A DNA stretch of 7,091 bases. Origin: Leptospira ellisii. GTDB taxonomy: Bacteria > Spirochaetota > Leptospiria > Leptospirales > Leptospiraceae. The notes beneath the pieces were generated by a model. It ran no database searches. It was not told where the DNA came from and worked only from the letters and a program-made list of their open reading frames with translations. A program made the translations under genes and the position numbers. Positions within the stretch are counted from its first letter, which is position 1. The number at the start of each line of letters is the position of its first letter. Positions 1 through 6,229 of the stretch are shown piece after piece. The DNA is taken from contig NZ_NPEF01000198.1 of assembly GCF_002811955.1 (NCBI RefSeq), forward strand, positions 1-7,091, in the 5' to 3' direction.

Positions 1-417
1 GATTCCTTTGGCGAGACCGGATACGATTCCGGATACGTTATGCGCCTTTAGATACGCGGGAAGGATTCCGCATACGAACTTGGATACGGGGGAAGGTTCC
101 CTCGTTCCGACGACCGCCGCCAGACGTTCGTGCAGCAAGTCGACGTTTCCCGAATAGAACAAAACCGCGGGAGGATCGTATATCTCCTTCAAAAGCGGGG
201 GATACCCGGGATCGAATCCAGTAAGTACGGAAAATCCCAGATTCGCGACTTCTGAGGATATCCTTTCCGCGGAAGCGAGCGCGCGTTCCAAGACGGAGGC
301 GGGAAGCGACGCGGGAAGAATCCTGATCCATTCCTCAAAAGAATCATATTTTTCGAATATTCTATTTTTGACGTATAATCGCGAGACGTCCGGATCCGCT
401 AGAACGCACGGATTCAT
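1..417 (-). CDS. dprA: DNA-processing protein DprA (Smf), N-terminal 139 residues; 3' end beyond the window
   Basis: DprA binds single-stranded DNA and loads RecA during natural transformation and recombination; it acts in the cytoplasm. Reading the minus strand from the ATG at 417-415 gives 139 codons with no stop up to the left edge. Residues 70-90 (PGYPPLLKEIYDPPAVLFYSG) match the entry to the DprA Rossmann fold, followed by VVGTRE at 102-107 (usual form GSR) and SGLAKGI at 133-139, the start of the nucleotide-fold signature SGxAxGID, cut by the window edge. The N-terminal part before the fold is about 65 residues. The start overlaps the stop of the upstream lipoprotein gene (ATGA) and has only a weak purine-rich stretch before it, so translation is probably coupled to that gene. 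The family call rests on these motifs; competence as the role is family knowledge and is not shown here. Confidence 0.88.
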   Translation of the reverse strand, partial: MNPCVLADPDVSRLYVKNRIFEKYDSFEEWIRILPASLPASVLERALASAERISSEVANLGFSVLTGFDPGYPPLLKEIYDPPAVLFYSGNVDLLHERLAAVVGTREPSPVSKFVCGILPAYLKAHNVSGIVSGLAKGI

Positions 418-1298
418 TCCGCGCCGCCGGCGCTTTCCTCGATCCGTTTCAGATTCTGCATGACGTTGCGGTACGAATCGTTCTTTTCCAGACCTTCGCG
501 GACGAGTCCGGCGTCGTTCAATTCCTCGATCGCCTTCTTGATCTTCAGGTATTCCTCTTTCGCATCCTGGGTTTTTCCGAGTCTGTATAAAAAGTTGGCC
601 TTCGCGAAACGCGCGGGCACGTTCCTAAATTCCTTTTTGAGGATGTCGTCCAGGATACGTAGCGCCTTTTCCTGATCGTGATACCCCGCGCTCACCCCTT
701 CCCAGGACGAATCCGCCATCGAAGAATCGAAATATATGAGCGCAAGCTGATACGGAAATCTGGAATCCCTGGGATCCTGGATGGTAAGATGCGTGAATAG
801 ATCGATCGCGGTTTGTCTGCGGACCGATTCCCAACCCCGATCCTTGGATGCGTTCGCGTAGGCGAGGGCGGTTTCGAAAAGAAGCTGTTGATCCACCGGT
901 TTTAAAAGAAGGGCCTTTTCGAAGAAGGGAACTGCCGGTTCGAAGAAGTGAAGTTCCGCTCCGACGACTTCCACCTTTTTGCCTTCGTTGTTTTCCCGGA
1001 GGGCGCGGTTGTAGTATTTCACTCCCAAATCGTAGTTTCCTATCTTCATATAACCCTGGGCGATCTTCCAGCTCAGGGCCCCCGCGGATCTGGTCTTTTG
1101 GGCCATCGAGGAGATCTTTTTTTCCAATTCCGCGATTTCCGCTTCTTCCATCGCGAGGCGTTCCTTCCAGGCTTCGAGATCCTCCACGGAAGGAGGTCGG
1201 TCCCCCCGATTTTGAAATCCGAAGTTTTTGGAACGTTCGCAGGAGATTACGAAAAACGAAATAGAAAGGACGATAAATCGTAGAATGTTCTGAGACAT
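414..1298 (-). CDS. TPR-repeat lipoprotein of unknown function
   Basis: 294 residues. A basic start and hydrophobic core lead to the lipobox FVISC with Cys20, so the protein is probably exported and lipidated. Residues 38-70 are a charged, probably coiled-coil helix rich in Glu, Lys and Leu. From about residue 73 there are TPR-like helix pairs: 75-104 (GYMKIGNYDLGVKYYNRAL), 118-152 (FFEKALLLKP), 163-193 and 209-252 (KANFLYRLGKTQDAKEEYLK). Such repeats normally bind other proteins or peptides; the partner is unknown. The start is ATG with a good ribosome site GAGGAAG at 1303-1309. The gene overlaps dprA by 4 bases. The doxX terminator lies just upstream, so it should have its own promoter within roughly 1310-1415, but I see no strong -35/-10 pair there. 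The lipoprotein and TPR calls are firm; the function is not known. Confidence 0.85.
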   Translation of the reverse strand: MSQNILRFIVLSISFFVISCERSKNFGFQNRGDRPPSVEDLEAWKERLAMEEAEIAELEKKISSMAQKTRSAGALSWKIAQGYMKIGNYDLGVKYYNRALRENNEGKKVEVVGAELHFFEPAVPFFEKALLLKPVDQQLLFETALAYANASKDRGWESVRRQTAIDLFTHLTIQDPRDSRFPYQLALIYFDSSMADSSWEGVSAGYHDQEKALRILDDILKKEFRNVPARFAKANFLYRLGKTQDAKEEYLKIKKAIEELNDAGLVREGLEKNDSYRNVMQNLKRIEESAGGAE

Positions 1299-1415
1299 GA
1301 AACTTCCTCGGAGCGGGTCGGATTCTTCCCTAATGGATGTATCGGTAGAAGATCGGAATCTCCCTCTCCGAAATCACCGGTTCTCGGGAAGAGTGGGAAG
1401 GAAGGGGCTGGCGGG

Positions 1416-1449
1416 AAAAAAGAAAAAAGCGGAGTAAAAACTCCGCTTT
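1416..1449 (-). terminator. Intrinsic terminator of the doxX-family gene
   Basis: A perfect 9-bp stem (AAAGCGGAG at 1426-1434 with CTCCGCTTT at 1441-1449) has a 6-base loop. Read on the minus strand it is followed by a run of T broken by a single C (1416-1428). It starts 10 bases after the doxX stop. The plus-strand side has no T run beyond the stem, so it should act only on minus-strand transcripts. It also separates doxX from the TPR lipoprotein/dprA pair. Confidence 0.88.
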
Positions 1450-1459
1450 CCGAAACGAA

Positions 1460-1807
1460 TCAGTCTTTCGTGCTGCCTGCGATCAAAAGCGCCGCGCCTA
1501 AAAGCGAAACGTCTTTTAAGAGGGAAGCCGTGGACATTTGATTTCCTGCGGCCGCTCCGGGAAGGTGAATCAAAATCACGAAAATTCCGAGAAGAACGGC
1601 GAGAAGGATCGTCGCAAGGTGGGTTTTGATTCCCGTGATGATGGAAACCGCGGCTGCGATCAACGCCAAACCCGTCAGATAAACCCATATTACGGGGAAG
1701 GGAATGTACGACGGGACGAGTCCGGACATGGCTTGTCCGGAAAGAAAATGGAACAACCCGAAAATCGCAAACGGTACCGCATATACGATTTTACCGATTT
1801 TTTTCAT
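1460..1807 (-). CDS. DoxX-family small membrane protein
   Basis: 115 residues with four hydrophobic helices, at about 7-24, 36-58, 63-83 and 94-111, so an inner-membrane protein. The block GLFHFLSG (17-24), then VPSYIPFPVIWVYLTGLALI (31-50), is typical of the DoxX/DoxX-like family, where an H and a VPxyiP...W...tG pattern recur. The biochemical role of most family members is unclear; some are linked to redox or quinone chemistry, but nothing in this sequence decides that. The start is ATG with AGGAG at 1812-1816. The gene stands alone: divergent from rimI and closed by a strong terminator. The family call is confident; no specific function can be given. Confidence 0.85.
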   Translation of the reverse strand: MKKIGKIVYAVPFAIFGLFHFLSGQAMSGLVPSYIPFPVIWVYLTGLALIAAAVSIITGIKTHLATILLAVLLGIFVILIHLPGAAAGNQMSTASLLKDVSLLGAALLIAGSTKD

Positions 1808-1879
1808 AACTACTCCTATATCCTAAGGCACGGACTCGGCTTCCATTGGGGATGGGGACTCTTCCGAACCTTAAGAGTG

Positions 1880-1889
1880 AATCTAGATT
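1880..1889. promoter_or_regulatory. 10-bp palindrome in the divergent doxX-rimI promoter region (possible operator)
   Basis: AATCTAGATT is a perfect palindrome near the middle of the 137-bp gap that must hold the promoters of both doxX (leftward) and rimI (rightward). It contains CTAG, a tetramer rare in many bacteria. I could not identify convincing -35/-10 boxes around it, so a regulatory role is only a guess; a 10-bp palindrome can arise by chance. Confidence 0.2.
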
Positions 1890-1944
1890 GAATATTGGAC
1901 TGCCGTAATCGAAATTTGATCGAAAAACGAGGACGGGCCGGGCT

Positions 1945-2391
1945 TTGGAAATTAAAATTCTCGATAAAACCGACGCGAACCGGGTTCTTTTTTTGGAGAA
2001 GCTCTGTTTTTCGGAACACGCTTGGACGGAGGAGATGATTGCATCCCATCTTTCCTCCTTCGGCGGAATCGGTTTCGACAACGTCGCTTACGTCCTTTAT
2101 AAGATCGCGGGAGACGAAGTCGAAATTTATAGGATCGCGGTTCATCCTTCTCAGAGAAGAAAAGGATACGCCAAAGAACTTTTGGACCGTTTGTCCGCTC
2201 GGGAATCCGAAAAGATTTTTTTCCTGGAGGTCGCTTCGCAGAATACGGCCGCGATCGGTTTGTACGAAAGTTGCGGATTCCAAAAAATCCACGTGCGAAA
2301 ACGTTATTACGAAGACGGTTCGGACGCCTGGATTTACAAAAAAATACCTCCGGACGTTTCCACGATCTTTAATTTCGAAGCGCGGGATTGA
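1945..2391 (+). CDS. rimI: RimI-type GNAT: [ribosomal protein bS18]-alanine N-acetyltransferase
   Basis: 148 residues. RimI transfers acetyl from acetyl-CoA to the N-terminal alanine of ribosomal protein S18. The acetyl-CoA loop is at 65-80 (AVHPSQRRKGYAKELL, with the Q/RxxGxA core). The strand FLEVASQNTAAIGLYESCGF (93-112) and the tail RKRYYEDGSDAWIY (118-131) match RimI more than other GNATs. Glu108 and Tyr121 fall where I recall the catalytic acid/base pair of known RimI. The start is TTG: it is the only start codon between the in-frame stop at 1906-1908 and the first conserved residues, with GAGGA at 1929-1933, 11 bases upstream, a rather long spacing. About 15 residues follow the usual family end. 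Another GNAT with a peptide substrate is the main alternative. The gene is first on a plus-strand run of three, but 197 bp separates it from the next gene. Confidence 0.82.
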   Translation: MEIKILDKTDANRVLFLEKLCFSEHAWTEEMIASHLSSFGGIGFDNVAYVLYKIAGDEVEIYRIAVHPSQRRKGYAKELLDRLSARESEKIFFLEVASQNTAAIGLYESCGFQKIHVRKRYYEDGSDAWIYKKIPPDVSTIFNFEARD

Positions 2392-2588
2392 CGACGGGCG
2401 ATCGACGACGGGTTCGGCCGCCCGGATTTGTTACAATTTTCTTTCATTCAAAAATTCTAAACGAATTCGATTCCTGTCGCATTAACGCAAAAATCGGAAT
2501 TTTTTTCGTTACGACTCGCTTTCGACCTCTTTTTTAGGTGAAAGTTATTTTCCTTTGGTATACACTTACCCTGTTGGAAAATTATAAT
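2392..2588 (+). other. Intergenic region between rimI and the DUF1566 lipoprotein gene; weak terminator and promoter signals
   Basis: The first part is G+C-rich: CGGGCG at 2395-2400 pairs with CGCCCG at 2419-2424 across an 18-base loop, followed by a T-rich stretch to about 2446; this could be a weak terminator for rimI. The 9-mer GACGACGGG occurs at 2390-2398 and again at 2404-2412. From about 2530 the sequence becomes AT-rich, with TATACA at 2559-2564 as a possible -10 box but no good -35 box. No gene is seen here. Confidence 0.35.
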
Positions 2589-3614
2589 ATGAAAAGAACT
2601 TTGTATACTGCACTCCTCTTGATTTTCTTCACTTCTTTCTCGAATTGTTTTTTAAACCCTATTTCCCAGGCAGTTTCCGAAACGTTCTTCCCTACGAAGG
2701 AGGAATGTAAGGATTGTAACGAACAGCGCGCGGCCGCTTTGACCGCGGTCTTTCAACCTCGCGCGAACGGAATCGTAGGATTCGGTTTCGATTTGTCCTC
2801 TTCGTTTCTCTCGTATTGTATCCAGGGGATTTGCGCCGGAGGTATTACGGAAAATCAGCCGAATTCCACGGTGACTGTCGCGGTGCCGAGTGCAACCGAC
2901 CTGACTTCCTTAAAGGCTACGTTCGTCATTCCCCCTTCCTCCAAGTTGGAGGTCGGCGGCGTTTTGCAGGTTTCCGGAACTACGGTTCTGGATTTTACGA
3001 ACCCGGTAATTTATACGTTCACGGACGAGAACGGCGCTTCGCAGAATTATACGGTCACCGTAAAACCCGCTTTGCCGCAGGATCAGGTGAACGGAACGGT
3101 CATTCTTTCCGGCGTTTTTCTTTGGACGAAGTGTTCCTACGGTCAGGTTTGGAGACCGGGTTTTAACGATTGTCAGGGGACCGGAACCGAAACCGACAAT
3201 TTCGGCGCGAATTTGGAAACGGTCTTCTGCAACGCGGACGATTCTTCCTGCGATCCGTACGGTCTGTACGAAGCGGCGTGTCATACGATGCAGCAGGTTT
3301 TGAATCCCCCGAACATTCCCGACAGCGTGCTGCGTCCGGGTTCGTTCAACGATTTGGATCTTTTGACGTCCTGTCCTTCCTACTCGAAAGGGCCTTTGTG
3401 TTTCGGATCCGCGGATCAATGTCCGGGTAACACGGGTTCGACGATCAACGCTGCCTTGTTTCCGAATACGGTGAACGCATATTATTGGACTTCGGATATC
3501 TGTTCGGCCACGACCATACAGGTCATCCAATTCGGCGGTTTGAGCAATACGACCTCGCACGCGAAGAGCAGCAAAGGGAAAGCGCTTCGTTGTATGTACA
3601 ATCTCGCCTCCTAA
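2589..3614 (+). CDS. Cys-rich lipoprotein with Ig-like/DUF5018-type domain and C-terminal Lcl (DUF1566) domain
   Basis: 341 residues from the ATG at 2589, preceded by GGAAA at 2576-2580. An in-frame GTG at 2538 would put 17 extra residues ahead of the signal peptide and is less likely. The signal peptide ends in lipobox FSNC with Cys20, so the protein should be lipidated and in the envelope, possibly at the surface. Residues 63-159 look like a beta-sandwich repeat of the DUF5018/cadherin-like kind (LQVSGTTVLDFTNPVIYTFT, then SQNYTVTV). Residues 179-337 are the Lcl domain, opening with WTKCSYGQVW...DCQGT and containing INAALFPNT, YYWTSD and a final LRCM. There are 15 Cys including the lipidated one, leaving 14 that could form disulfides. 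Lcl domains in other bacteria have been linked to binding of extracellular ligands; the ligand here is unknown. It is probably cotranscribed with the next lipoprotein gene, 80 bp downstream. Confidence 0.85.
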   Translation: MKRTLYTALLLIFFTSFSNCFLNPISQAVSETFFPTKEECKDCNEQRAAALTAVFQPRANGIVGFGFDLSSSFLSYCIQGICAGGITENQPNSTVTVAVPSATDLTSLKATFVIPPSSKLEVGGVLQVSGTTVLDFTNPVIYTFTDENGASQNYTVTVKPALPQDQVNGTVILSGVFLWTKCSYGQVWRPGFNDCQGTGTETDNFGANLETVFCNADDSSCDPYGLYEAACHTMQQVLNPPNIPDSVLRPGSFNDLDLLTSCPSYSKGPLCFGSADQCPGNTGSTINAALFPNTVNAYYWTSDICSATTIQVIQFGGLSNTTSHAKSSKGKALRCMYNLAS

Positions 3615-3694
3615 TCGAGGCGTTCGACCTTATGATGAATGCTCCCGCGCGGAGAAATACAAAAAGTTTTTTAGTTCCGAGGTTGATTCCTAAA

Positions 3695-4438
3695 ATGAAA
3701 AATACGCTTTACGTCCCGTTTTTTCTATTCGCTTTCGCGCTTCAATTCGATTGTAAGATCGATCAGCGGATCAGTTCCGATAAAAACCACAGAACGGTTC
3801 TCGCCTCCTCGGACGCGACGAACTGTAAGGTCGCTTCCGTGGAACCTCTTTATTCTTTTCTTTTCGGATTGGTTCCCGTTTTTCGGAATCCGGAACCTGA
3901 ACCCGCCCCGGGACAGACGTTACGCGTCACCGAAGTCACGAATTGGAAGGACTACGCAGTGACCGCCGTCGGGGGTTGGGCTATAACGCTCGTTAGACGG
4001 ACAAGGACCTTCGAATTCTGCGACGAGAACCTTTTCGCGAGCGCTTTCAATCCCGAGAAGGAGGCTTCTCTCGATCAGACCTTGTATCAGATGGCGGCGG
4101 CCGGAAAAATCGTGCTACATCTCAAATCCGGGGAGACGATGAATCAGGTGAAGATCCTAGGTTTCGACGAATCCTCCGTTTTGATCGAAGCGACGGTTCC
4201 CGATCCCGCGGGCGGATTTACCGATCGCGCTTTTTTGAGGGACGGTTCCACGATCGACGGTAAACAGGTCGGACAGGACGACAAGCAGGTGATTTTGGAG
4301 GGCTTCGACGGTAAGAAGGTGACGATTCTGAAATCGACCCTGCACAAGATAGATATGAAGGTTCCGAAGACGATCCATGAAAAGAAGAATCTTTTGAAGA
4401 CCGATATCTCCAAAATCGCGTTCGAAAAACTTCCGTAA
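3695..4438 (+). CDS. Putative lipoprotein of unknown function with two similar beta-rich units
   Basis: 247 residues from the ATG at 3695. The reading frame is open upstream into the preceding gene, and ATGs at 3632 and 3635 are alternatives, but 3695 places a proper signal peptide (MKNTLYVPFFLFAFALQFDC) at the N-terminus. The ribosome site is poor (GAGG at 3679-3682, 12 bases away). Cys20 would be the lipidated residue, though Asp at the -1 position is unusual. Residues 51-66 (PLYSFLFGLVPVFRNP) and 84-109 (hydrophobic, ending in FEFC) form one block that recalls small Bor-like envelope lipoproteins; this is a weak resemblance. Residues 141-165 and 180-202 are similar units (LKSGETM...SVLIE and LRDGSTI...QVILE), followed by VTILKSTLHKIDM, a pattern of short beta strands. 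The tail is Lys-rich. I do not recognise a named family. Being 80 bp after the Lcl gene, it is likely in the same transcript. Confidence 0.72.
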   Translation: MKNTLYVPFFLFAFALQFDCKIDQRISSDKNHRTVLASSDATNCKVASVEPLYSFLFGLVPVFRNPEPEPAPGQTLRVTEVTNWKDYAVTAVGGWAITLVRRTRTFEFCDENLFASAFNPEKEASLDQTLYQMAAAGKIVLHLKSGETMNQVKILGFDESSVLIEATVPDPAGGFTDRAFLRDGSTIDGKQVGQDDKQVILEGFDGKKVTILKSTLHKIDMKVPKTIHEKKNLLKTDISKIAFEKLP

Positions 4439-4440
4439 TA

Positions 4441-4589
4441 GGGAGAAACGGGGAGTTCCTACGTTTCGCGGTAATCCGGGATCGCCGAAATCTGCGGGAT
4501 CGAAGATCGAGGATGTCGTCTCGGAACGTGCGGCGCTTTTTATCGTAAACCGCGATTTCGGTTTTAAAAGTAGGAACTCCTTTTTCCCT
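4441..4589. repeat. Inverted repeat (GGAGTTCCTAC / GTAGGAACTCC) around a 107-bp spacer
   Basis: GGAGTTCCTAC at 4452-4462 is the exact reverse complement of GTAGGAACTCC at 4570-4580. The similarity extends outward imperfectly: GGGAGAAA at 4441-4448 on the left and TTTTTCCC at 4581-4588 on the right. CGCGGT at 4467-4472 and ACCGCG at 4549-4554 also pair, but at unequal distances from the arms. It fills the gap between the convergent lipoprotein and ispF genes. The right arm followed by five T could help end plus-strand transcription, although the loop would be very long. I recall GTAGGAACTCC-like motifs being common between genes in Leptospira; I cannot confirm that here. Confidence 0.6.
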
Positions 4590-4613
4590 GACGGGCCATC
4601 GCGTTTCTACTTT

Positions 4614-4629
4614 CGTCGGAACTCCGTCG
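4614..4629. repeat. Third copy of the GGAACTCC motif, near-palindromic, before a T run
   Basis: GTCGGAACTCC at 4615-4625 differs by one base from the right arm at 4570-4580 and lies in the same orientation 45 bp away. With its flanks (CGTCGGAACTCCGTCG) it is an imperfect palindrome, followed by TTTTT at 4630-4634 that runs into the ispF stop codon. It might act as a weak terminator of plus-strand transcripts from the lipoprotein genes; the stem is short and has a mismatch. Confidence 0.4.
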
Positions 4630-4632
4630 TTT

Positions 4633-5121
4633 TTATCCGGACGTTCTTTTCAAAAGGATCGAACAGAACGCACCGATCCCTTCCTGTCTTCCCAAGGCAC
4701 CCATCTTCTCCGTGGTGGTCGCCTTTACGGAAACACAATCGGCCGATAAGGACAACGACCCGCTCAAGGATTTCGTGATTTTTTCCTTTAGGGGCGCGAT
4801 TTTGGGCCGCTCTCCGACGACGGTACAATCCACGTTGACGAGTTCAAAACCGCGTTCGCGCATCAATTCCAGACATTTGGAAAGGATTTTTCCGCTATTC
4901 ATATTTTTCAAGGACGGATCGGTGTCCGGAAAGTATTGTCCAATGTCGCCTAACGCGAGCGCGCCTAAGATCGCGTCCGAAACCGCGTGAAGAATTATAT
5001 CCGCGTCCGAATGTCCCACCAAGGCGAATTCGGATTCGCATTCTATACCGCCCAAAATCAATGGGCGGCTCGGGTTGATTTCCAGTCTGTGAAAGTCGAT
5101 TCCGTTTCCGATTCGATACAT
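4633..5121 (-). CDS. ispF: 2-C-methyl-D-erythritol 2,4-cyclodiphosphate synthase
   Basis: 162 residues, full length for the family. IspF converts 4-diphosphocytidyl-2-C-methyl-D-erythritol 2-phosphate to the 2,4-cyclodiphosphate with release of CMP, in the MEP pathway for isoprenoid precursors; it is a cytoplasmic trimer with a metal site. GNGIDFHRL (5-13) supplies the metal ligands Asp9 and His11, and His45 in DADIILHA is the third. [13 protein letters not shown] (57-69) and KATTTEKMG (about 133-141) with GRQEGIG just after are the other signatures. The start is ATG with AGGAA at 5128-5132, spacing 6. An AT-rich palindrome lies 24 bases upstream of the start. The gene is 158 bp downstream of the exported TPR gene on the same strand, so it may have its own promoter. 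Convergent with the lipoprotein gene to the left. Confidence 0.96.
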   Translation of the reverse strand: MYRIGNGIDFHRLEINPSRPLILGGIECESEFALVGHSDADIILHAVSDAILGALALGDIGQYFPDTDPSLKNMNSGKILSKCLELMRERGFELVNVDCTVVGERPKIAPLKEKITKSLSGSLSLSADCVSVKATTTEKMGALGRQEGIGAFCSILLKRTSG

Positions 5122-5144
5122 TCGAAATTCCTAATTTTTATGAT

Positions 5145-5159
5145 TCTAATATTATTAGA
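5145..5159. promoter_or_regulatory. AT-rich 7-1-7 perfect palindrome upstream of ispF (possible operator or promoter element)
   Basis: TCTAATATTATTAGA is a perfect 7-1-7 palindrome, centred about 30 bases before the ispF ATG, in an AT-rich island (about 5126-5165) within otherwise G+C-rich DNA. On the minus strand it contains TAATAT, usable as a -10 box, though I see no convincing -35 box. The 7-1-7 layout is like that of Fur-family operators, but the bases do not match the PerR or Fur consensus well. Confidence 0.35.
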
Positions 5160-5279
5160 TATGATCCGGCGAGTCGCGGATTTTCCGGATCCGCATCTGA
5201 GCGGCGTTTCCTGCGTCCGGTCTTTCCCGTCGTTTTCGAAACTACCCGAACGCCCCGCATTTACAAGCCGATTTCCGTA

Positions 5280-6167
5280 TTAATCCTTTTCGTAGTGGGG
5301 ATATCGCTCCCTCAGTTCGCGGATTCTTTCGATTTGATGTTTGTATTTTTTATACTCTCCGTCCTCCAGATTCTCGGCCTTGACGAAGAACTTCTCCGCG
5401 TTCTTCAAATCGCCGATGGAAACGAAATGATATCCCAACAGATTATGGATCGTTTCCGAACTGCGATCCGTTTTCGCCTTTTTCAAGGCGCGGTTTAGTA
5501 GAAATTCCGCGCCGCCCGGATCTTGATCGTGCCGTAAAAGCAGCGAACAAGCGCGCTTTAGAAGAGTATCGATCGATCGATCCGGATCGAAACAGAGAAA
5601 TTCGCCGATCATAAACGAATCCTCCGCCGGAAAAAGATCTCTTTTCCATTCGATCAAAAGGTTTCGAAGAGCGCCCGGGTCGTTCTTAGGAAACGAACCG
5701 GCGTATTCGTAGGATAAACGTTTTCGGTTTTTTATGTTCGTCAGTTCGATTTCGAATCCTATTCCGATCGAATTCTCTGCGATTTCGTAACGTTTGAACG
5801 TGAACTTAGCCAGGATCTTTTCGGAATCGGCTGCGGCAGCTCCGTTCTTTCGGGATCGTTTCGGTTCCGTAGAATCCTTAGTTTCAAAAAAACGAATATA
5901 GTTGCCGTACGCCAGGCCGTTCATCACGTTCTCGCGGAGTCCGGAACGTTCGGCCGCGGAGACGTCGATCCCGGCGGTATCGACGAAGATGCGGATCCTT
6001 TTCGAATTCCCCAAAAAACTCCGCAAATACGAGGAACGATCGTTGAACGCGTAACCCGGAAACGAAATCACGTCGTTGTCCGGAGTCGCGCCGATCGTAC
6101 CGGTGAAACAAAACAAAAGGAAATATGCACGAAGGAAGAGGGGAGATTTCGTTCCGAGCCGAAACAT
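5280..6167 (-). CDS. Exported TPR protein of unknown function
   Basis: 295 residues. Residues 1-27 look like a Sec signal peptide (basic start, core FLRAYFLLFCFTGTIGA) with likely cleavage after Ala27; Cys20 follows Phe and does not make a good lipobox. The middle (about 56-180) is an alpha/beta region: RIRIFVDTAGIDV (58-70), a helix, AKFTFKRYEIAE (120-131), IGIGFEIELTNIKNRKRLSY (134-153), then a helix with EWKRDLF. That order recalls TolB-N/CsgG-like envelope domains, which is an inference from pattern only. Residues 200-290 hold two or so TPR-like helix pairs (AEFLLNRALKKA, then IHNLLGYHFVSIGDLKNAEKFF) and a charged C-terminal helix. The start is ATG with GGTGA at 6174-6178. It lies 62 bp after nadA, so the two are probably cotranscribed. 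I do not recognise a named family. Confidence 0.78.
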   Translation of the reverse strand: MFRLGTKSPLFLRAYFLLFCFTGTIGATPDNDVISFPGYAFNDRSSYLRSFLGNSKRIRIFVDTAGIDVSAAERSGLRENVMNGLAYGNYIRFFETKDSTEPKRSRKNGAAAADSEKILAKFTFKRYEIAENSIGIGFEIELTNIKNRKRLSYEYAGSFPKNDPGALRNLLIEWKRDLFPAEDSFMIGEFLCFDPDRSIDTLLKRACSLLLRHDQDPGGAEFLLNRALKKAKTDRSSETIHNLLGYHFVSIGDLKNAEKFFVKAENLEDGEYKKYKHQIERIRELRERYPHYEKD

Positions 6168-6229
6168 CAGAATTCACCTAACATAAAATCGACGATTTTG
6201 CCGTCTTCGTCTTCGGAAAAGATACGGAC

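Noticed and set aside
848..1283. Open frames of 138 and 111 codons antisense to the TPR lipoprotein gene
   Set aside because: Both are Arg/Phe/Pro/Ser-rich with no motif and lie opposite a well-supported gene.
2390..2412. Direct repeat GACGACGGG, two copies, period 14
   Set aside because: Only two short copies, the first overlapping the rimI stop; likely chance in G+C-rich DNA, and not a CRISPR or iteron array.
2538..2588. Upstream GTG start for the Lcl lipoprotein
   Set aside because: It would place 17 residues before a textbook lipoprotein signal peptide; the ATG at 2589 has a GGAAA site and puts the lipobox Cys at residue 20.
2910..3560. 216-codon open frame antisense to the Lcl lipoprotein
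   Set aside because: Its translation is very rich in Arg, Ile and Gly without a domain pattern, and the opposite strand carries a clear lipoprotein with signal peptide and known domain; it is a codon-bias shadow.
3485..3694. Upstream extension of the second lipoprotein frame into the Lcl gene
   Set aside because: The extension overlaps the coding end of the Lcl gene in another frame and would bury the signal peptide 70 residues in.
5174..5196. GCGGAT/ATCCGC hairpin after the exported TPR gene as a terminator
   Set aside because: The stem is 6 bp and there is no T run after it on the minus strand, so I do not call it a terminator.
4987..5283. 98-codon plus-strand open frame with a hydrophobic stretch, spanning the ispF start and its upstream gap
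   Set aside because: It begins inside ispF antisense, has no good ribosome site, and its hydrophobic part is just the translated AT-rich promoter patch.
5568..5582. ATCG tetranucleotide repeat (fewer than four units) inside the exported TPR gene
   Set aside because: Considered as a phase-variation tract, but it is too short, and it encodes ordinary residues (DRSID).
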